Program-made: the position numbers and the translations under genes
Notes under the pieces: generated by a model
What the model was told of the DNA's origin: nothing
What the model saw: the letters and a program-made list of their open reading frames with translations, nothing else
The model's database searches: none
Assembly: GCA_028554645.1 (NCBI GenBank)
Contig: JAQOOI010000061.1
Coordinates: 186,001 to 250,000 of the forward strand
DNA: 64,000 nt
Source: Omphalotus guepiniiformis
Taxonomy: Eukaryota; Basidiomycota; Agaricomycetes; Agaricales; Omphalotaceae
Direction of reading: 5' to 3'
Part shown: positions 1 to 11,075 of the stretch, piece after piece
Layout: each line of letters starts with the position of its first letter
Position numbering within the stretch: the stretch's first letter is position 1

Positions 1-1218
1 TAAGGTTCGAAATCCGCGTAAAATAGTGATAGAAACGCCTACGTTGCGGCGCATTTGATGGCTAAGTTAAAGTCGGAGACGCGGTCATAAGAAGAAACTG
101 AAGGGGGTTCTTCGGTTTAGTCCTTTGGATACGCGCTGAGAGGCACAGGCCACGTACTTGGAGACTCGTTCCTGGGCGTAAGTAACGAAGAATTAGGTGA
201 AAATACGAATGGACGATATTAATGGCCTATAAACTCGGCCGAGTGTGTAAGGAATTAGCAGTGAATAGAGTGATCGTCTCCTGGGCGGCGTTTTGAACGT
301 GAATGAGCATTGACATGAATGAGCGAGCAAGCATCAGTAGAGACCGGAATAGACTCCTGACACCTGACATCGGGATGATCTGTAAGTATCGGAAAACGAG
401 TGTTAGAAATGTATCAATCGACATTGAAGATGTACTTACGGGTCGGGGCAGAGCCTGCTCGTTATCTGCCTCCGTGTTTGAAACACAAACCAGCCACAGA
501 TTTATCGCTAGAGGACGGCTCGACAACACAGGGCCTGCCACAAGGAATCTTCGATGACCTTAATGCTCCGCACACTGTGCAAGTGATCTTAACAAAGAGA
601 CACATTTCTGAGTATGAGAATAGTGCATCTTGGATGAACGTACATGTTTTTAAAACAGAAGACACAGAGCGCTTTTGCAGTGCTAAATGCAGCTTAGGAG
701 AAGTTTGAATCATGGTGGGTGATGTGTGTGGACGATGGCGCTAAGAACGCCCGACATCACCTTCAGTATTGTTGGGTTCGAAAGAGCAGGAGGAGCGAAA
801 GTCACAGCATAAGATATGTTGCGTTGGTATAAAGTAGCTCGTCATCTCGCTCCTGTATACCGCTTGTACGCCAGCGACAAGCAGGAGGTGTAACTTGGAA
901 CCACTGTAAGGTGACTCGAGTCGGAGTATAGGAGGCCAGCCTTCTGCGCAAACGAGGTGAGTGGGCCAGCAGTGGGTAACAGAGAGTACCTATACTCATT
1001 TTTCCGTATTCGTCACCTGTATTCAGCCCACACATATACCCGCATTCAATCAGAGGGTGCAAGTATTACGCGACATTTTGAGCCTGCAAAGTATCGCTTT
1101 GTCTCGCGTTCGTCTGACATAAACACACAAACAATGACAAAATACTTCCAAATTAGGGCAAAACGTCGCCCTTCCGCCTCGTGGCGTAAACTTACACTTT
1201 GGACCCACAAGTCTACAA
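1..1218. other. Left-edge stretch without a convincing gene
   Basis: No gene could be supported here. An open frame at 400-708 (+, about 100 codons) has no recognisable domain, no clear splice sites and no partner exon. It could be the decayed end of a gene that lies to the left. A TATA box or other promoter for the gene that starts at 1219 was not obvious. Confidence 0.5.
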
Positions 1219-2737
1219 ATGGATGCTCGCCTGTGCAAATATCCCCCCAATGTGGTGGCTTCGCTAGGTGAGCCAACGTTACTTCAGAATATCTTCTTTG
1301 AACTAATTCCTTGCTTCATAGTATCAAACTATTGGATGAATAACGGCCATCTGTACTATGCTTTGCTCAAAGATGGTCACATTTTCGTTGTTCAAGGCCC
1401 TCAATGTGACTTCACAGGCCTGGATAACTCCGACAACTTCCCTGCTTATACTTCGCCTGAACGTCATAGGAGAGTAAGTAACTATATAGACGCGCAACTG
1501 GCTGTAATAGTGAGTACTCTTCTATGCTGCTTCGATCTGGAATTCACGTCAGAAATAGAGGATCTGCTCAGCACAATTGACTATCGCCGCTCTCGCTGGG
1601 CATATCTCGTGAAAGAAAATACAGGCGAACATCGTCTTATGCAGAAACCACACGCGATGCGCAAGATCACTTATCCGACATGGCTCCCGCGAATTCGCGA
1701 GAGTGACCTACAACTAATAAGGTGGGGAATGGATGACGACAAAGCTCTGTGCCTTTGGAACGGGAGACAAGTTGGTGAGTCTATTGCAGTTCTCCATTCA
1801 GAAGTCACATTCAATCATCAACAACAATAAACTATAGAAGCATTCATGGGCTTCGAGGACTTCTCGCTCATGAAGATAGAGAGAATGATGAAAGGTCTTC
1901 ATGCTCTCCACGAACGCAAGTTGGACTTTAGCTTTGAACCGCTCGCTCATATCGTTCGTGGGGACACTGTCATCGGTATGGTGCTTGAGCGTGTGCAAGG
2001 ACGACCAGTGGAGTTCTACGACCGTGCTCTAGTACGTGTTCTCTTTATTCCCATCCTCAGCACAACAAAGCTAATTCCCACGTCAGGTTTATCGAGAATT
2101 CGCAAGAATGCACGACAATCATGTGTTGTGGGATTCTGACATAAACGAATTCTGTATCTTCATTCACAATGGCAAGATGAAATTGGCGACCTCACCTCAA
2201 TGTTTTCTTGCCTATGATCCAGACAAACGAACCGAAGTTGAACGAAAATCGGAAGCTATGACTTGGGATGATTTGGACAAGATGTTTGAACAGTTATCCA
2301 CGCGACCGAATTGGGCGCACAGCATGGAGTTCAAATATGCGCTGCCACCAATCGTAAACTATCGTCCCGACCCTTCCCGGCCTCTATATCTCCCCAAGAT
2401 TTACGAAATATATTCTTTTCCGCCTTTCAGGCATCTGGAAACCGTTCCCCGACCGAAGAAAGTACACAAGAAAGTGACTGGCTCGCACAAATTTGCTTCC
2501 ACATGCACTTCTTCGAAAGAGGATGACAGCAGCCTGAGCTTGGTCATTCTCTCTAAGAAGCGGACTGATCCTCCGTGCAAGGATACAGGCCCAAAGAGGA
2601 AGCTACTGCTTGCTACTGATGTCGCCGACTCGGAGAAGGGCGGCCTGGTCTTAGCTGTCAGCTCCGCGAGGAAGAGACAGACGTCTGTTTCATCTGACGA
2701 AAGTGATCGCACATTATGTGGCGAGTTTGACACGTAG
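1219..2737 (+). CDS. Hypothetical protein, possibly kinase-like
   Basis: Three exons (1219-1774, 1838-2031, 2087-2737) join in phase and give 466 residues. Both introns are GT-AG and 55-63 nt long. I do not recognise the family with certainty. The middle part (about residues 165-330) has the spacing seen in divergent fungal kinase-like proteins: a helix with LHALHERK, a hinge-like MVLERVQG, and then a helix ending ARMHDNHVLWDSD. The last of these sits where kinases carry the catalytic loop, but the usual HxD-N pattern is not present, so activity is doubtful. The C-terminal 110 residues are Lys/Ser-rich and probably disordered. The first ATG was taken as start; upstream exons cannot be excluded. 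It is flanked by non-coding sequence on both sides. Confidence 0.6.
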
Positions 2738-4147
2738 CAAATGGACACCGTGTAACTATGATTTTTTTGGTTGTTCATTGAATGTCGCTCGAGAGAAGCG
2801 ATATTTGGAGTACATATTCCATCGTCTTTATTCCCTTTCTATGCTTCCTCTTTCTCAGTTCCTGTTGTGAATGTATCGCTATCGGTTGCTCTGCTTTCAT
2901 GTTCTCAATGTTAAATTTCCCTGTACAATGCGTGTATATACTGTTCTATTCAATTCATTGCTTTTGTCATATAGAAATACAAGTCGTGCTAAGAGTGGTA
3001 CTGAGCTGAATGGGTCCTTCAAGGGTTAGTGGGTGTCATATCAAACACTGAGAACTGCCGTATGGTTATAAACCGTAAGGCCTTAAGGAGGTGTATCCTG
3101 AGAGGAACCTTGGCGCCTGCAACGAGCTCCAGCTTCATTTCTCCCGCTACATCTCTTGTGGGCCATGGGCGTATCCACAGTCGGCAAGTATACCTGAAGA
3201 TGAGTGCCATGCAAAACCCGCCACGAAGACGTCGGCACTCCAGCTCTGCGTTACTGCAAGAAAGTGTGATAATGTGGGGTTTTTGTCAACGCCCTCGCTG
3301 GACGAAATGGGACTGCCAGTGGGGAAACAGCGACGGTGACGACCAAAGTTAGCGTGAACAGATGGGGTTTTTTTCTTAGAGTGCCTTGAGATGAAGATAT
3401 TTGTTAGTATTTTCGAGTCAAGAAGTAACTTGTACACGCATAGCTTAGAGCGTTACCCATCAATATTGATATCCATCACTCTCCTCCTCCTCCTCCTCCT
3501 CCTCCTCACCCTCGTCCTTTTACATATAGATACACCGAGTCGACGGTATGGCCCGCAACACGCAAACCGCAACCTGGAGCGAATATTCTATACTGTATAA
3601 CTTGAATGATCATCGAAAGGACTCGTAATGCAAGCCTAACGACTTACCTTCCAGGATGGGGCAAGTCACTAGTTAAGCCTTCCATGTCAAGCACGAAGTG
3701 AGAAGTTGTTCGGTTGAAGGGTTTGTCAACGCCTATGCTGGGCAATAACTTGGAACAATAGAGATTTACGCACAGGAAAATTCAGGAATCAGAAACGGGG
3801 GGGGAAACCGCGACAAAGTTCAACTTCTGCGTTTGGCCGAGCGTACTCTGTGAGTGATGACCGACAATAACACATACTCATAAATCTCGATCGATAAAGG
3901 AATCCAGTTGACTCTGCATGAAATCTTTGAGAATTTGGTGGAAAAGTTGCTGGTAGCTAGGCGCTGGCGGACAACTTAAGCGCTTTGACTTGGCCGGCAC
4001 ATTACCACGTGCGGTTACGGCAAAGCTCGGAATTCTGATCGTGAAGCGTGAAGGACGTCGACCCATACTTCCACTCACAGCGGCGCACCAGAGGCCCTCA
4101 TAACCCACCAGATAGCATTTTTTCTGTTCATAAATTAACACGAATTT
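2738..4147. other. Intergenic, with a short TCC microsatellite
   Basis: Nothing gene-like is supported. At about 3480-3510 there is a perfect TCC trinucleotide run of eight or more units. Open frames on both strands are short and have no family signal. Confidence 0.5.
3480..3508. repeat. TCC microsatellite
   Basis: A pure run of TCC/CTC triplets is visible by eye between the two small genes. Confidence 0.85.
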
Positions 4148-5037
4148 ATGATGACCAAGTCTATGCTACTATCTGTTCTGTTCTCTATGGTTCTGGCTCT
4201 CTTCGTGCAGGCGTCACCGTTCCCTGCACCCACTGCTTACGCTCGTGGCCTTCTCGACACTTCGCTCACTTTCCAGCAACGTACAACGGAACCTGTCTTT
4301 CCTGATTCACCACCGTCTTGTCCTATATGTCAAAAGGCAAGTAGTTCTCCATTTGGAATAGGTACTCTTCGCTTTGATCGCGCTATTTCCGAGTTCTGGG
4401 TGAGTAATTCTTGTCGCCCAAAAAAATCTGCCAAGTTGCTGACGATGATGAATTAGATGTGTATATGATTTTTAAATGAATACGTACTCATTTGGGCCCC
4501 TCGAAACTTCCTAGAGTTATTCTTCCATCAACAGTTGCGCACAAGCAGCCCCGGTCTTGGCTAATTTCTCTATGGTGAATGTTCAAATGACTACGATGTT
4601 TTCTTGCACTGACATTTGGTCAGATCATTCTCAACCCCTCGGCGTTCATCAGCGTTATCGAATGCTCATGCACAGAGACCTTCCAATCTGTCTTTCCTCA
4701 GTGCGTGGACTGGTGAGTTCCTACATGATCACATCCAGTTCTCCGGTCTAACACGCACCATCACTGCTTCGAACAAACGAACCAGACGGATGTTTTGAAT
4801 GCGCCGGACCTTCCTAGTGTTCTAAGTGGAATGAGAAACATTTGCGCTTTGGAAAGTACACTGCTGGGAGGAGTCGCTTCCGCTGACGGAGAGATACCCT
4901 CGTCATCCAGTTCTGTCGCCCCTTCACCGACAGCTTCATCGAACTCTGGGTCAAGAAACGTTGAATTCACTCTATCCACGATGTACTGGGCGATCTCATT
5001 GGTCGTTGGGGCTGGGTTCAGCGGCTTATTGCTGTAG
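4148..5037 (+). CDS. Small Cys-rich secreted protein, probably GPI-anchored
   Basis: Four exons (4148-4336, 4515-4574, 4624-4712, 4767-5037) give 202 residues. Residues 1-22 form a signal peptide (MMTKSMLLSVLFSMVLALFVQA). The mature part carries paired cysteines (CPICQ, SCAQAAP, ECSCTETF, QCVDC, ICALE), a pattern common in short secreted basidiomycete proteins. A Ser/Thr-rich linker and a hydrophobic C-terminus (TMYWAISLVVGAGFSGLLL) suggest a GPI attachment signal. Two splice sites are odd. Exon 1 seems to end at an AG|GCAAGT donor (a GC-AG intron, rather long at 178 nt). The third intron has a good branch site (CTAAC, 4748-4752) but ends in TG, not AG. No enzymatic function is implied; a cell-surface or effector-like role is only a guess. 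Confidence 0.75.
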
Positions 5038-6143
5038 CCCCTTTCAACCACGATTCTGTGAATGCGGGAGGATTATTTAGGGAAGGAGGAGGTTATTTAT
5101 TTTCTTGATTTAATGATATCTAATGACATGTAACGACACGACTACTGATGCATTTATTCACGACGATTCAATCAATGAATACTCTTCTGCGTTTTCATAT
5201 ACTTTTGACTTGGAATCTTGGATCTCCTTCTTCTCAGCCATCTCCGACCATAACCTTTTTCCGTTGTTCTTGCACTTGCTTGAATTGTTGTCGGGCTATG
5301 CATTTAGTCAATGATCTACACATGTACGTACTACCAGCGGTATGAGATTTACCGCGCCATCGGGCGTTTCGGGGGTGCAGCTTTGTGGGAATCTTATCCC
5401 CGAAAAAACAGCATACACTCACTACCGACCACATGATTTCATGCTTTTCCTCGCTTTACATTCTTGGGAGCATCATACATTCCCGCAGGGATCGCTTGGA
5501 AGAATTTCTCTTCCTCAACTCGTCTTGACATGAAGCCATAACACAACTTGAACTTTATCAGCTTTTTGAATGTCACTTCAACCGATTTTTCATCAAGAGG
5601 CTGTTCTCGGATGACTCCTACGATCTTGTATCCAACAAATTTCTTTCTCTCGGGTTTCATATGGGACTCTTAGGAACCGGCAGGCTGGCAGCGCTGCAGC
5701 GCTCAGCCTTGGGTTGAAGGATTCGGAGGACGGTAAATTATCTGTTAAGCGAACAGAGTGTGGTCAGGTCAGTCAGGTCAAATCGGTCAGGTCAGGTCAG
5801 GTTCTAATATCATTGGCCATCCTTTTCAATCTCAACCCTAACCGCGTATTTCCTGCAAGGTTTTGACCATCAAAGGCTGCGCAACAAAGTGACCCCCGTC
5901 TGTCACTGCTTTGGTCCCTCCCGCTACAATTACAACGAAAACGACTAGTGGATTCATATGCTTACCGGTGTTGCAATTCAGGCGCTCAGTGTGGTTTATC
6001 AATAGCTATTTGTCCATTTGATGATCTGTCGTCAGACTCGTCGCCCACTTGACAAAAAGGATCGGGAATGAAATCAAAGATAGTACCCAAGTATAACCGT
6101 TTCCGGCATTGCGTTGTTTGATGCTTCGATGGACAAGGAGAGC
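5038..6143. other. Intergenic, short GGTCA tandem and one unassigned ORF
   Basis: Contains an irregular tandem of GGTCA/AGGTC pentamers around 5760-5800, and an unassigned minus-strand frame at 5439-5660 listed separately. Nothing else is recognised. Confidence 0.5.
5439..5660 (-). CDS. Unassigned Lys/Glu-rich small ORF
   Basis: A 73-residue frame starts with a genuine ATG and has coding-like composition (KFVGYKIVGVIREQPLDEK at the start, AIPAGMYDAPKNVKRGKA at the end). No domain is recognised and no flanking exon was found. It may be a small gene, a gene fragment or a chance frame. Confidence is low because there is no homology argument and no promoter signal. Confidence 0.25.
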   Translation of the reverse strand: MKPERKKFVGYKIVGVIREQPLDEKSVEVTFKKLIKFKLCYGFMSRRVEEEKFFQAIPAGMYDAPKNVKRGKA

Positions 6144-6150
6144 TATATAA
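6144..6150 (+). promoter_or_regulatory. TATA box of the RTA1-like gene
   Basis: A TATATAA heptamer lies 122-128 nt before the chosen ATG at 6272. It is followed at 6185-6245 by a dense C/T-rich tract, which in fungal promoters commonly lies around the transcription start. Confidence 0.6.
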
Positions 6151-6271
6151 CCCTGTGTGGTTGACCTGTAGGCGTTCCATTTTTCTCTTACACAGCGCCC
6201 TTCTCAATCTCCTTCCTTCCTTCCTCCCTCCCTCCCTTCCTTCATTCCCTAGCGCCCGGGTGCTCTACTAC

Positions 6272-7720
6272 ATGCCCATCCTCCCCTTCCTCGTGGAACA
6301 CGCACTATCAGTCCGTGATGACTCCAACCAAACCTCAACCACCCATCACAAGAACTTGTATGGCTACACTCCCACTTTCTGGATCTGCGAGCTTTTCGTT
6401 GTCCTTTTCGCTATTTCCACATGTAAGTGCGAATAATCCCGTCCTAAGCGTTCCATTGACTTGATGTTAATACTTCGGCTTCATATAGTGGTGCACTTCG
6501 TCCAGGCATTGGGATACCGCCGATATTTCTTCCTGTTGACTGTTGTGTTAGGAGGATGTATAGAGATACTTGGTTGGGCGGCTAGAACGTGGTCAAGCCA
6601 GGACGTCACCAATTCTTTACCTTTCAAACTCCAGTAAGGTCCCCTTTCAGATTTTATAGTAATGCGGTTCATTTACTCTTTTGCTTGTCAGGCTTGTAGC
6701 AACGATTCTGGCACCTACACCTATTTTCGCCGCCGATTTTGTTATACTGGAGAAGCTTATACTTAGGTTGGGAGAGTCATATAGTCGATTGAGTCCGAAA
6801 TTGTGTATGTGTCCTTGAATGTTATTTTGGTTTCGACTGATTCACTTTCTGCCTGCAGATACGAAGATCTTCTTCTCGTGTGTAGGTGCCAACCGAACCT
6901 GATACCTTTCTTTGACTAACCCCTTTCAAAAGGATCTCATATCATTAGTGGTTCAGGGCGCAGGAGGGGCTATCGCATCGAGCGAATTATCTGCCGGGAA
7001 AAGTATCAGTCTTGTGAGTTACCCTTTTTCATCCTAGTCGCTACTCGTTGCTGACTCTGACTTATTATTCCAGGGATCTAATGTCATGCTTGGAGGAATC
7101 GTGTTTCAACTATGTACGCAAATTCAAACCAAGTCTCATGATAGCTAATTTATATTCCCCCTTCCCCCTCCCATTCGTTTTAGGCGTCATGAGTATATAC
7201 CTTGCGCTCGGTGCAGAATTCTCATTGCGTTATTCACGCAACCGGCCTATTCGTGGAAAGGGAAAGACGTCGAATAAACAACGTGTACATCGGCCGTTGG
7301 ATTCCAAGTTATCGTGGTTTGTCGCTGCGCTGGTTTTTAACACCGGTTGTTTGTATATCAGGTACAGCATTTTCTGCGCGCGCTGGTACCTTTTTGTTAT
7401 ACCTCATTAATTATGTCTCTGTTCCCCCATAGATCGATTTACAGAACCATTGAACTTGCGGACGGTTTCGATGGCGAGGTTATTCATACACAGTGGTTAT
7501 TCAGTGCGTGGGCTCTTTTCTGTTCCCTCAGTGATCGTCGCTGATACGATTGTTGTCAATTATTTGAATAGATACGTTCGATGCGTTGATGGTTATACTA
7601 GCCATGGCTGTATTCAATTTCATTCATTTAGGACAGTTTTTCGTAGATGAATCCCCCACTTCGGAGGGTCTGGTGTATAGCCCTCTCAAGTTGAATCAAG
7701 TTGATTGGGCTCGGAGTTAG
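6272..7720 (+). CDS. RTA1-like seven-helix membrane protein (lipid-translocating exporter family)
   Basis: Nine exons (6272-6422, 6489-6633, 6692-6804, 6859-6881, 6933-7013, 7074-7113, 7184-7361, 7433-7503, 7572-7720) give 316 residues in one frame with GT-AG introns. The protein opens with the family hallmark NLYGYTPTFWIC, then repeated hydrophobic helices, among them LTVVLGGCIEILGWAAR, ILAPTPIFAADFVI, DLISLVVQGAGGA and a last helix near MVILAMAVFNFIHLG. This matches the fungal RTA1/RSB1 family of plasma-membrane proteins linked to sphingoid-base export and to resistance against membrane-active drugs. The short last part (SEGLVYSPLKLNQ) is cytosolic. The ATG at 6272 was chosen because it stands just before the conserved N-terminus and after the TATA and pyrimidine tract; an in-frame ATG at 6155 would add a Pro/Leu-rich stretch that looks like leader DNA. 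The substrate is unknown. Confidence 0.93.
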
Positions 7721-7850
7721 GGATTAGTAAACTTAGATTTCAATACATGGACACATCTCAATAGCATTGTACAAGCGCAGTAGACAGACAATATAATTAA
7801 TGGACATTTGATACAACTCTACAGGACGCAAATTTACGGGGACAAAACCT

Positions 7851-7969
7851 ATTTGACCCGACTGATTTGCAGCACCCCCGTCTTCTTCGTCTCGGGCAGC
7901 ACCTAGTATTTGACCCAACTAATTTGCAGCAACCCCGTCTTCTTCGTCTCGGGCAGGGCTGCATCTAGT
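7851..7969. repeat. Tandem duplication at the 3' end of the F-box gene
   Basis: Two adjacent copies, 7851-7907 and 7908-7969, share long runs (TTTGACCC, ATTTGCAGCA, CCCCGTCTTCTTCG, TCTCGGGCAG). The second has about five extra bases. The stop codon of the F-box gene lies at the copy junction, so the outer copy now sits in the 3' untranslated DNA. Confidence 0.85.
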
Positions 7970-9108
7970 TCCTTTTCAGTCGTATCCTTCAATTTCCGTC
8001 TACGCAGCTTTATTCGAATACTCTTGATAGAAGGAAGAGCCTGCACGAGCTTTACGAGCAAATGATCAATTTTGAGGAATTTCATGAAGTTCACGATTTC
8101 GACACAACCTGCGCCGAGAATAATGATCAAGTCCTGAAGCGCGAAGGGATGTGCTCTGATGACATATCGGAGGAAGGGTTTCAGCCCATACAAACTGATG
8201 GAAGAATAGCAGTACATAGTAAGCTGGATCAGGTTGGGGACCAGGCTGAGTATAGCCATCTCCTCCTCTAGAATGGATGACACATCGCAATGCCGGAACT
8301 ATAATCAATATTTGAGAATTACAGGCCCAAAAACTTTTGAATTACCAGGGCATCCTTGTCGATAGTACGGTACCGTCATTTCGAATCTACGAACAGACGA
8401 CCCACACAACACCAGATGCTGACGGAAGCTGGTAAGACCAAAGGAGAGGGCACCAAACTCCTCCACATGACTGATATCAAAGAGGGAATTGGGATGGAGA
8501 TAAAGAGCTTCGTCGATCCCGCCTGATTCAGAATCGCAATAGAGTGCTTTGATTGGAACTCTACGGTTATGAGAAGGAATCCAGTCAGCTCTTCTCAGAG
8601 TCATTTCAGCTGAAGATGGTAGGTATGAATATATTCTGGGGCAAGGATTCCGCGGATCGAATAGACTTTGTAGGAATCCGACCAGCTGCTTGATTGATCT
8701 TGATGAAAGACTGTATATTTCCAAGAGTCTCAGTCCAGGAAGAGGTTTAGGAAGCGGCTGGAGTAGGACATCGGTTTGCTCGATATCAGCGACGTAGCCA
8801 ATATATAAGACGCGTATCAGGGAAGTGATATGATCAGAGAGAGAGAGAAGCTGCCAATTCTCCGGTGTAACTCGAGTTCGAAAACCGCGAGCAGGTTTAT
8901 GTTGCCAAGTATAATACTTTTTAGTATTGGCAACACTCACGGAATGAAACAGGTGCGACCGGCTACGCTGGAGCCATGAATGAGCTACGAGGCAACATTG
9001 CTTGAGATCTGATGGAGAATCATCTAGATAATCTATCAAGATATGATAAATTTCGGCAGGGAAAGTGGTAGCAGCAGGGAAAGTGGTAGCAGTAGAGAGC
9101 GTAGACAT
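7903..9108 (-). CDS. F-box protein
   Basis: Two exons (9108-8346 and 8267-7903) join in phase and give 375 residues. An F-box lies at about residues 14-58 (TFPAEIYHILIDYLDDS, then LKQCCLVAHSWLQRSRSHLF), the typical Agaricomycete arrangement in which an F-box starts with P-x-E-I-Y. The rest has leucine-spaced segments (LPGLRLLEIYSLSS, VEEFGALSF, LPSIKSIRIKL) resembling degenerate leucine-rich repeats. Such proteins act as substrate receptors in SCF ubiquitin ligases; the target is unknown and the family is very large in mushrooms. The acceptor at 8268 was preferred to a nearer one because only it keeps the frame. The 3' end contains a tandem duplication. It is convergent with the RTA1-like gene, with 182 nt between stop codons. 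Confidence 0.85.
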
Positions 9109-10020
9109 AGTTTAGGTTCTAGCTAGAGTCAAAGCGGTGAAGTGTGTTACGCGGGTTAGGCGACGGAGATCCAGCCCCGATGGATTTAGGAAGCTGACTA
9201 AGTTTTTATCGGGCCGACTAAAAGGGACTTATTTGGCTTCATTTCCCAGGGTCACGTGTGTGAAAAACACCCTCGTGCACGCGCCTAAGGGTCGTGGGGC
9301 GCCTAAAATCTTCTTTCGCGCTACATACCAACATACATACCATCCCTGCTGATTCCGTCCAAGATCGATATCGACAACACTTGTACTCAAAGATATCGTC
9401 AAATCCTTGTACAACCGAACCGGACAACCTCCGATTTCGTTTGACATGGACGGCTTGACGAAGGCCGATAGGCTTGTGACTGCAATCTGCGACTCGGAGT
9501 CCTTTCGATGATGACCCCAATCGACAGCATACTAGTCTCAGGTTGTGGGTTGCGCTTCATACCGTCGACTCGGCTCTTATATATGTAGAAGGACGAGGTG
9601 ATGGATTTGAATATCGATGGGTAATACTTCAAGGTACGCATAACGTGTACATAGAAGTTATTTCTTGACTTGGAAATTTTGACAAAATATCTTCATTTCA
9701 AGGTTCAAGGCACTCTAAAAAATACCTCATCTGTTCAAGCCGCGACGCGCCGTTCGATGCCTTCCTCATACATAGCTTTGACAAGACACGCAAAGCACTC
9801 TTACCTCAGACCTGTTGTTTCTATTCGACGAACGATTATCTTCGGCGGACTATAAGATCGGCTCGCCAGCTATGTTATTTCCTGCCACAGCGGTCAGATC
9901 ACGTCGGGGTTCTACGTCGGGGTTCTACGTCGGGGTTCTGCGGTTTTGATACCCCCCTCTCCCCGTACCTCAGGCAAGTAACCCCGAATCTCGGATGCTG
10001 GATTCAGAGGTGGAAGCTAA

Positions 10021-10284
10021 GCGGGTGACGCAGGCCAGGATAGACTATCAAAGAAGGCAATACTAAACGCAAAGTACTATGAACTATGTAAGTAAGTAGA
10101 TACCACCCCACCTCTCCCACCGTAATCAATTCTCAAGTCACATAAGTTACTGACAGTGACGCAGGTTTGGTGGCGCTATTAGCTGCAATGTCAATAAATT
10201 CAAGCTATGTATCATTGTGTGAAGCTCAAGGTACGAGCCTCCACTATGTACGTTGTAAATCATGACTTTTTCTTATTAACGTTG
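10021..10284 (+). repeat. Direct repeat, copy 1
   Basis: Starts with GCGGGTGACGCAG and shares with 10822-11075 many long blocks in the same order (GACTATCAAAGAAGGC, TACTAAACGCAAA, AATGTCAATAAATTCAAGCT, CTATGTACGTTGTA). The two copies differ by substitutions and small indels. No coding potential or terminal inverted repeat was seen. Confidence 0.85.
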
Positions 10285-10821
10285 TTATTAGCCTGAGGTT
10301 GGCCACCTGAGTTATACTAGCCTGAGTATCCGAATATTTCTGGACTCTTCAGGACAGCCATTACGCGACGCTTGAGAACCCCGATGCCTCTGCTACTAGT
10401 GACTTCGGCCGGGGATACCGTTACACCATCTCGTCAAGAAAACGTTCGTTCGTTCGTTCGTTTCATTCTCCTCACGGTGCGCTTTGCCCTATTCTCCATG
10501 TCCAGTCCGGAGAACACTACATTGACCCCCCGGGCCCTTTCTCACGACATCGGCCACTTTTTCCTCTCTCAATTGCTTGTGAAAGTGCGGTCGACCAGGT
10601 TCACTGGAGGTAGAACGTTGAACGTTGAACGTCGAATAAGGAGAACAGTAATCTGGGCCCCCGTTGGGCTATTCGACCACTCGGACGCTTGAAAAAGCAG
10701 CGGTGACGATATTCTATCCCTATCAATCAAGGTACATATGAGTTGGATTATTCCGAAGATCTCGAGTTGACGTGCCAACTACCTCTGAATATTGGACGTT
10801 GACGTTGACGTTAAATGTTGA

Positions 10822-11075
10822 GCGGGTGACGCAGCCTCAGGTCAGGATGGACTATCAAAGAAGGCGCTACTAAACGCAAATTACTATGAACTATATAAGT
10901 ACAGTAGATGCCACCGCACAACTCGCATAAGTTACTCACAATGACGCAGGTACGGTGGCGCTCTTTATTAGCTGCGATGTCAATAAATTCAAGCTACATA
11001 TGTACCATTGTATGAAGGTACGAGGCTCCGCTATGTACGTTGTACATTAAAACCATTTCTTTCTTGTCAACATTG
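10822..11075 (+). repeat. Direct repeat, copy 2
   Basis: Second copy of the element at 10021-10284, same orientation, about 540 nt after the end of the first. It may be a solo LTR pair, a MITE-like element or a segmental duplication; the sequence alone does not decide. Confidence 0.85.

Noticed and set aside
1..40. GGTTCGAAATCC near the window start as a tRNA T-arm
   Set aside because: The stem does not pair as a tRNA T-arm, and no anticodon arm can be seen because the window starts there.
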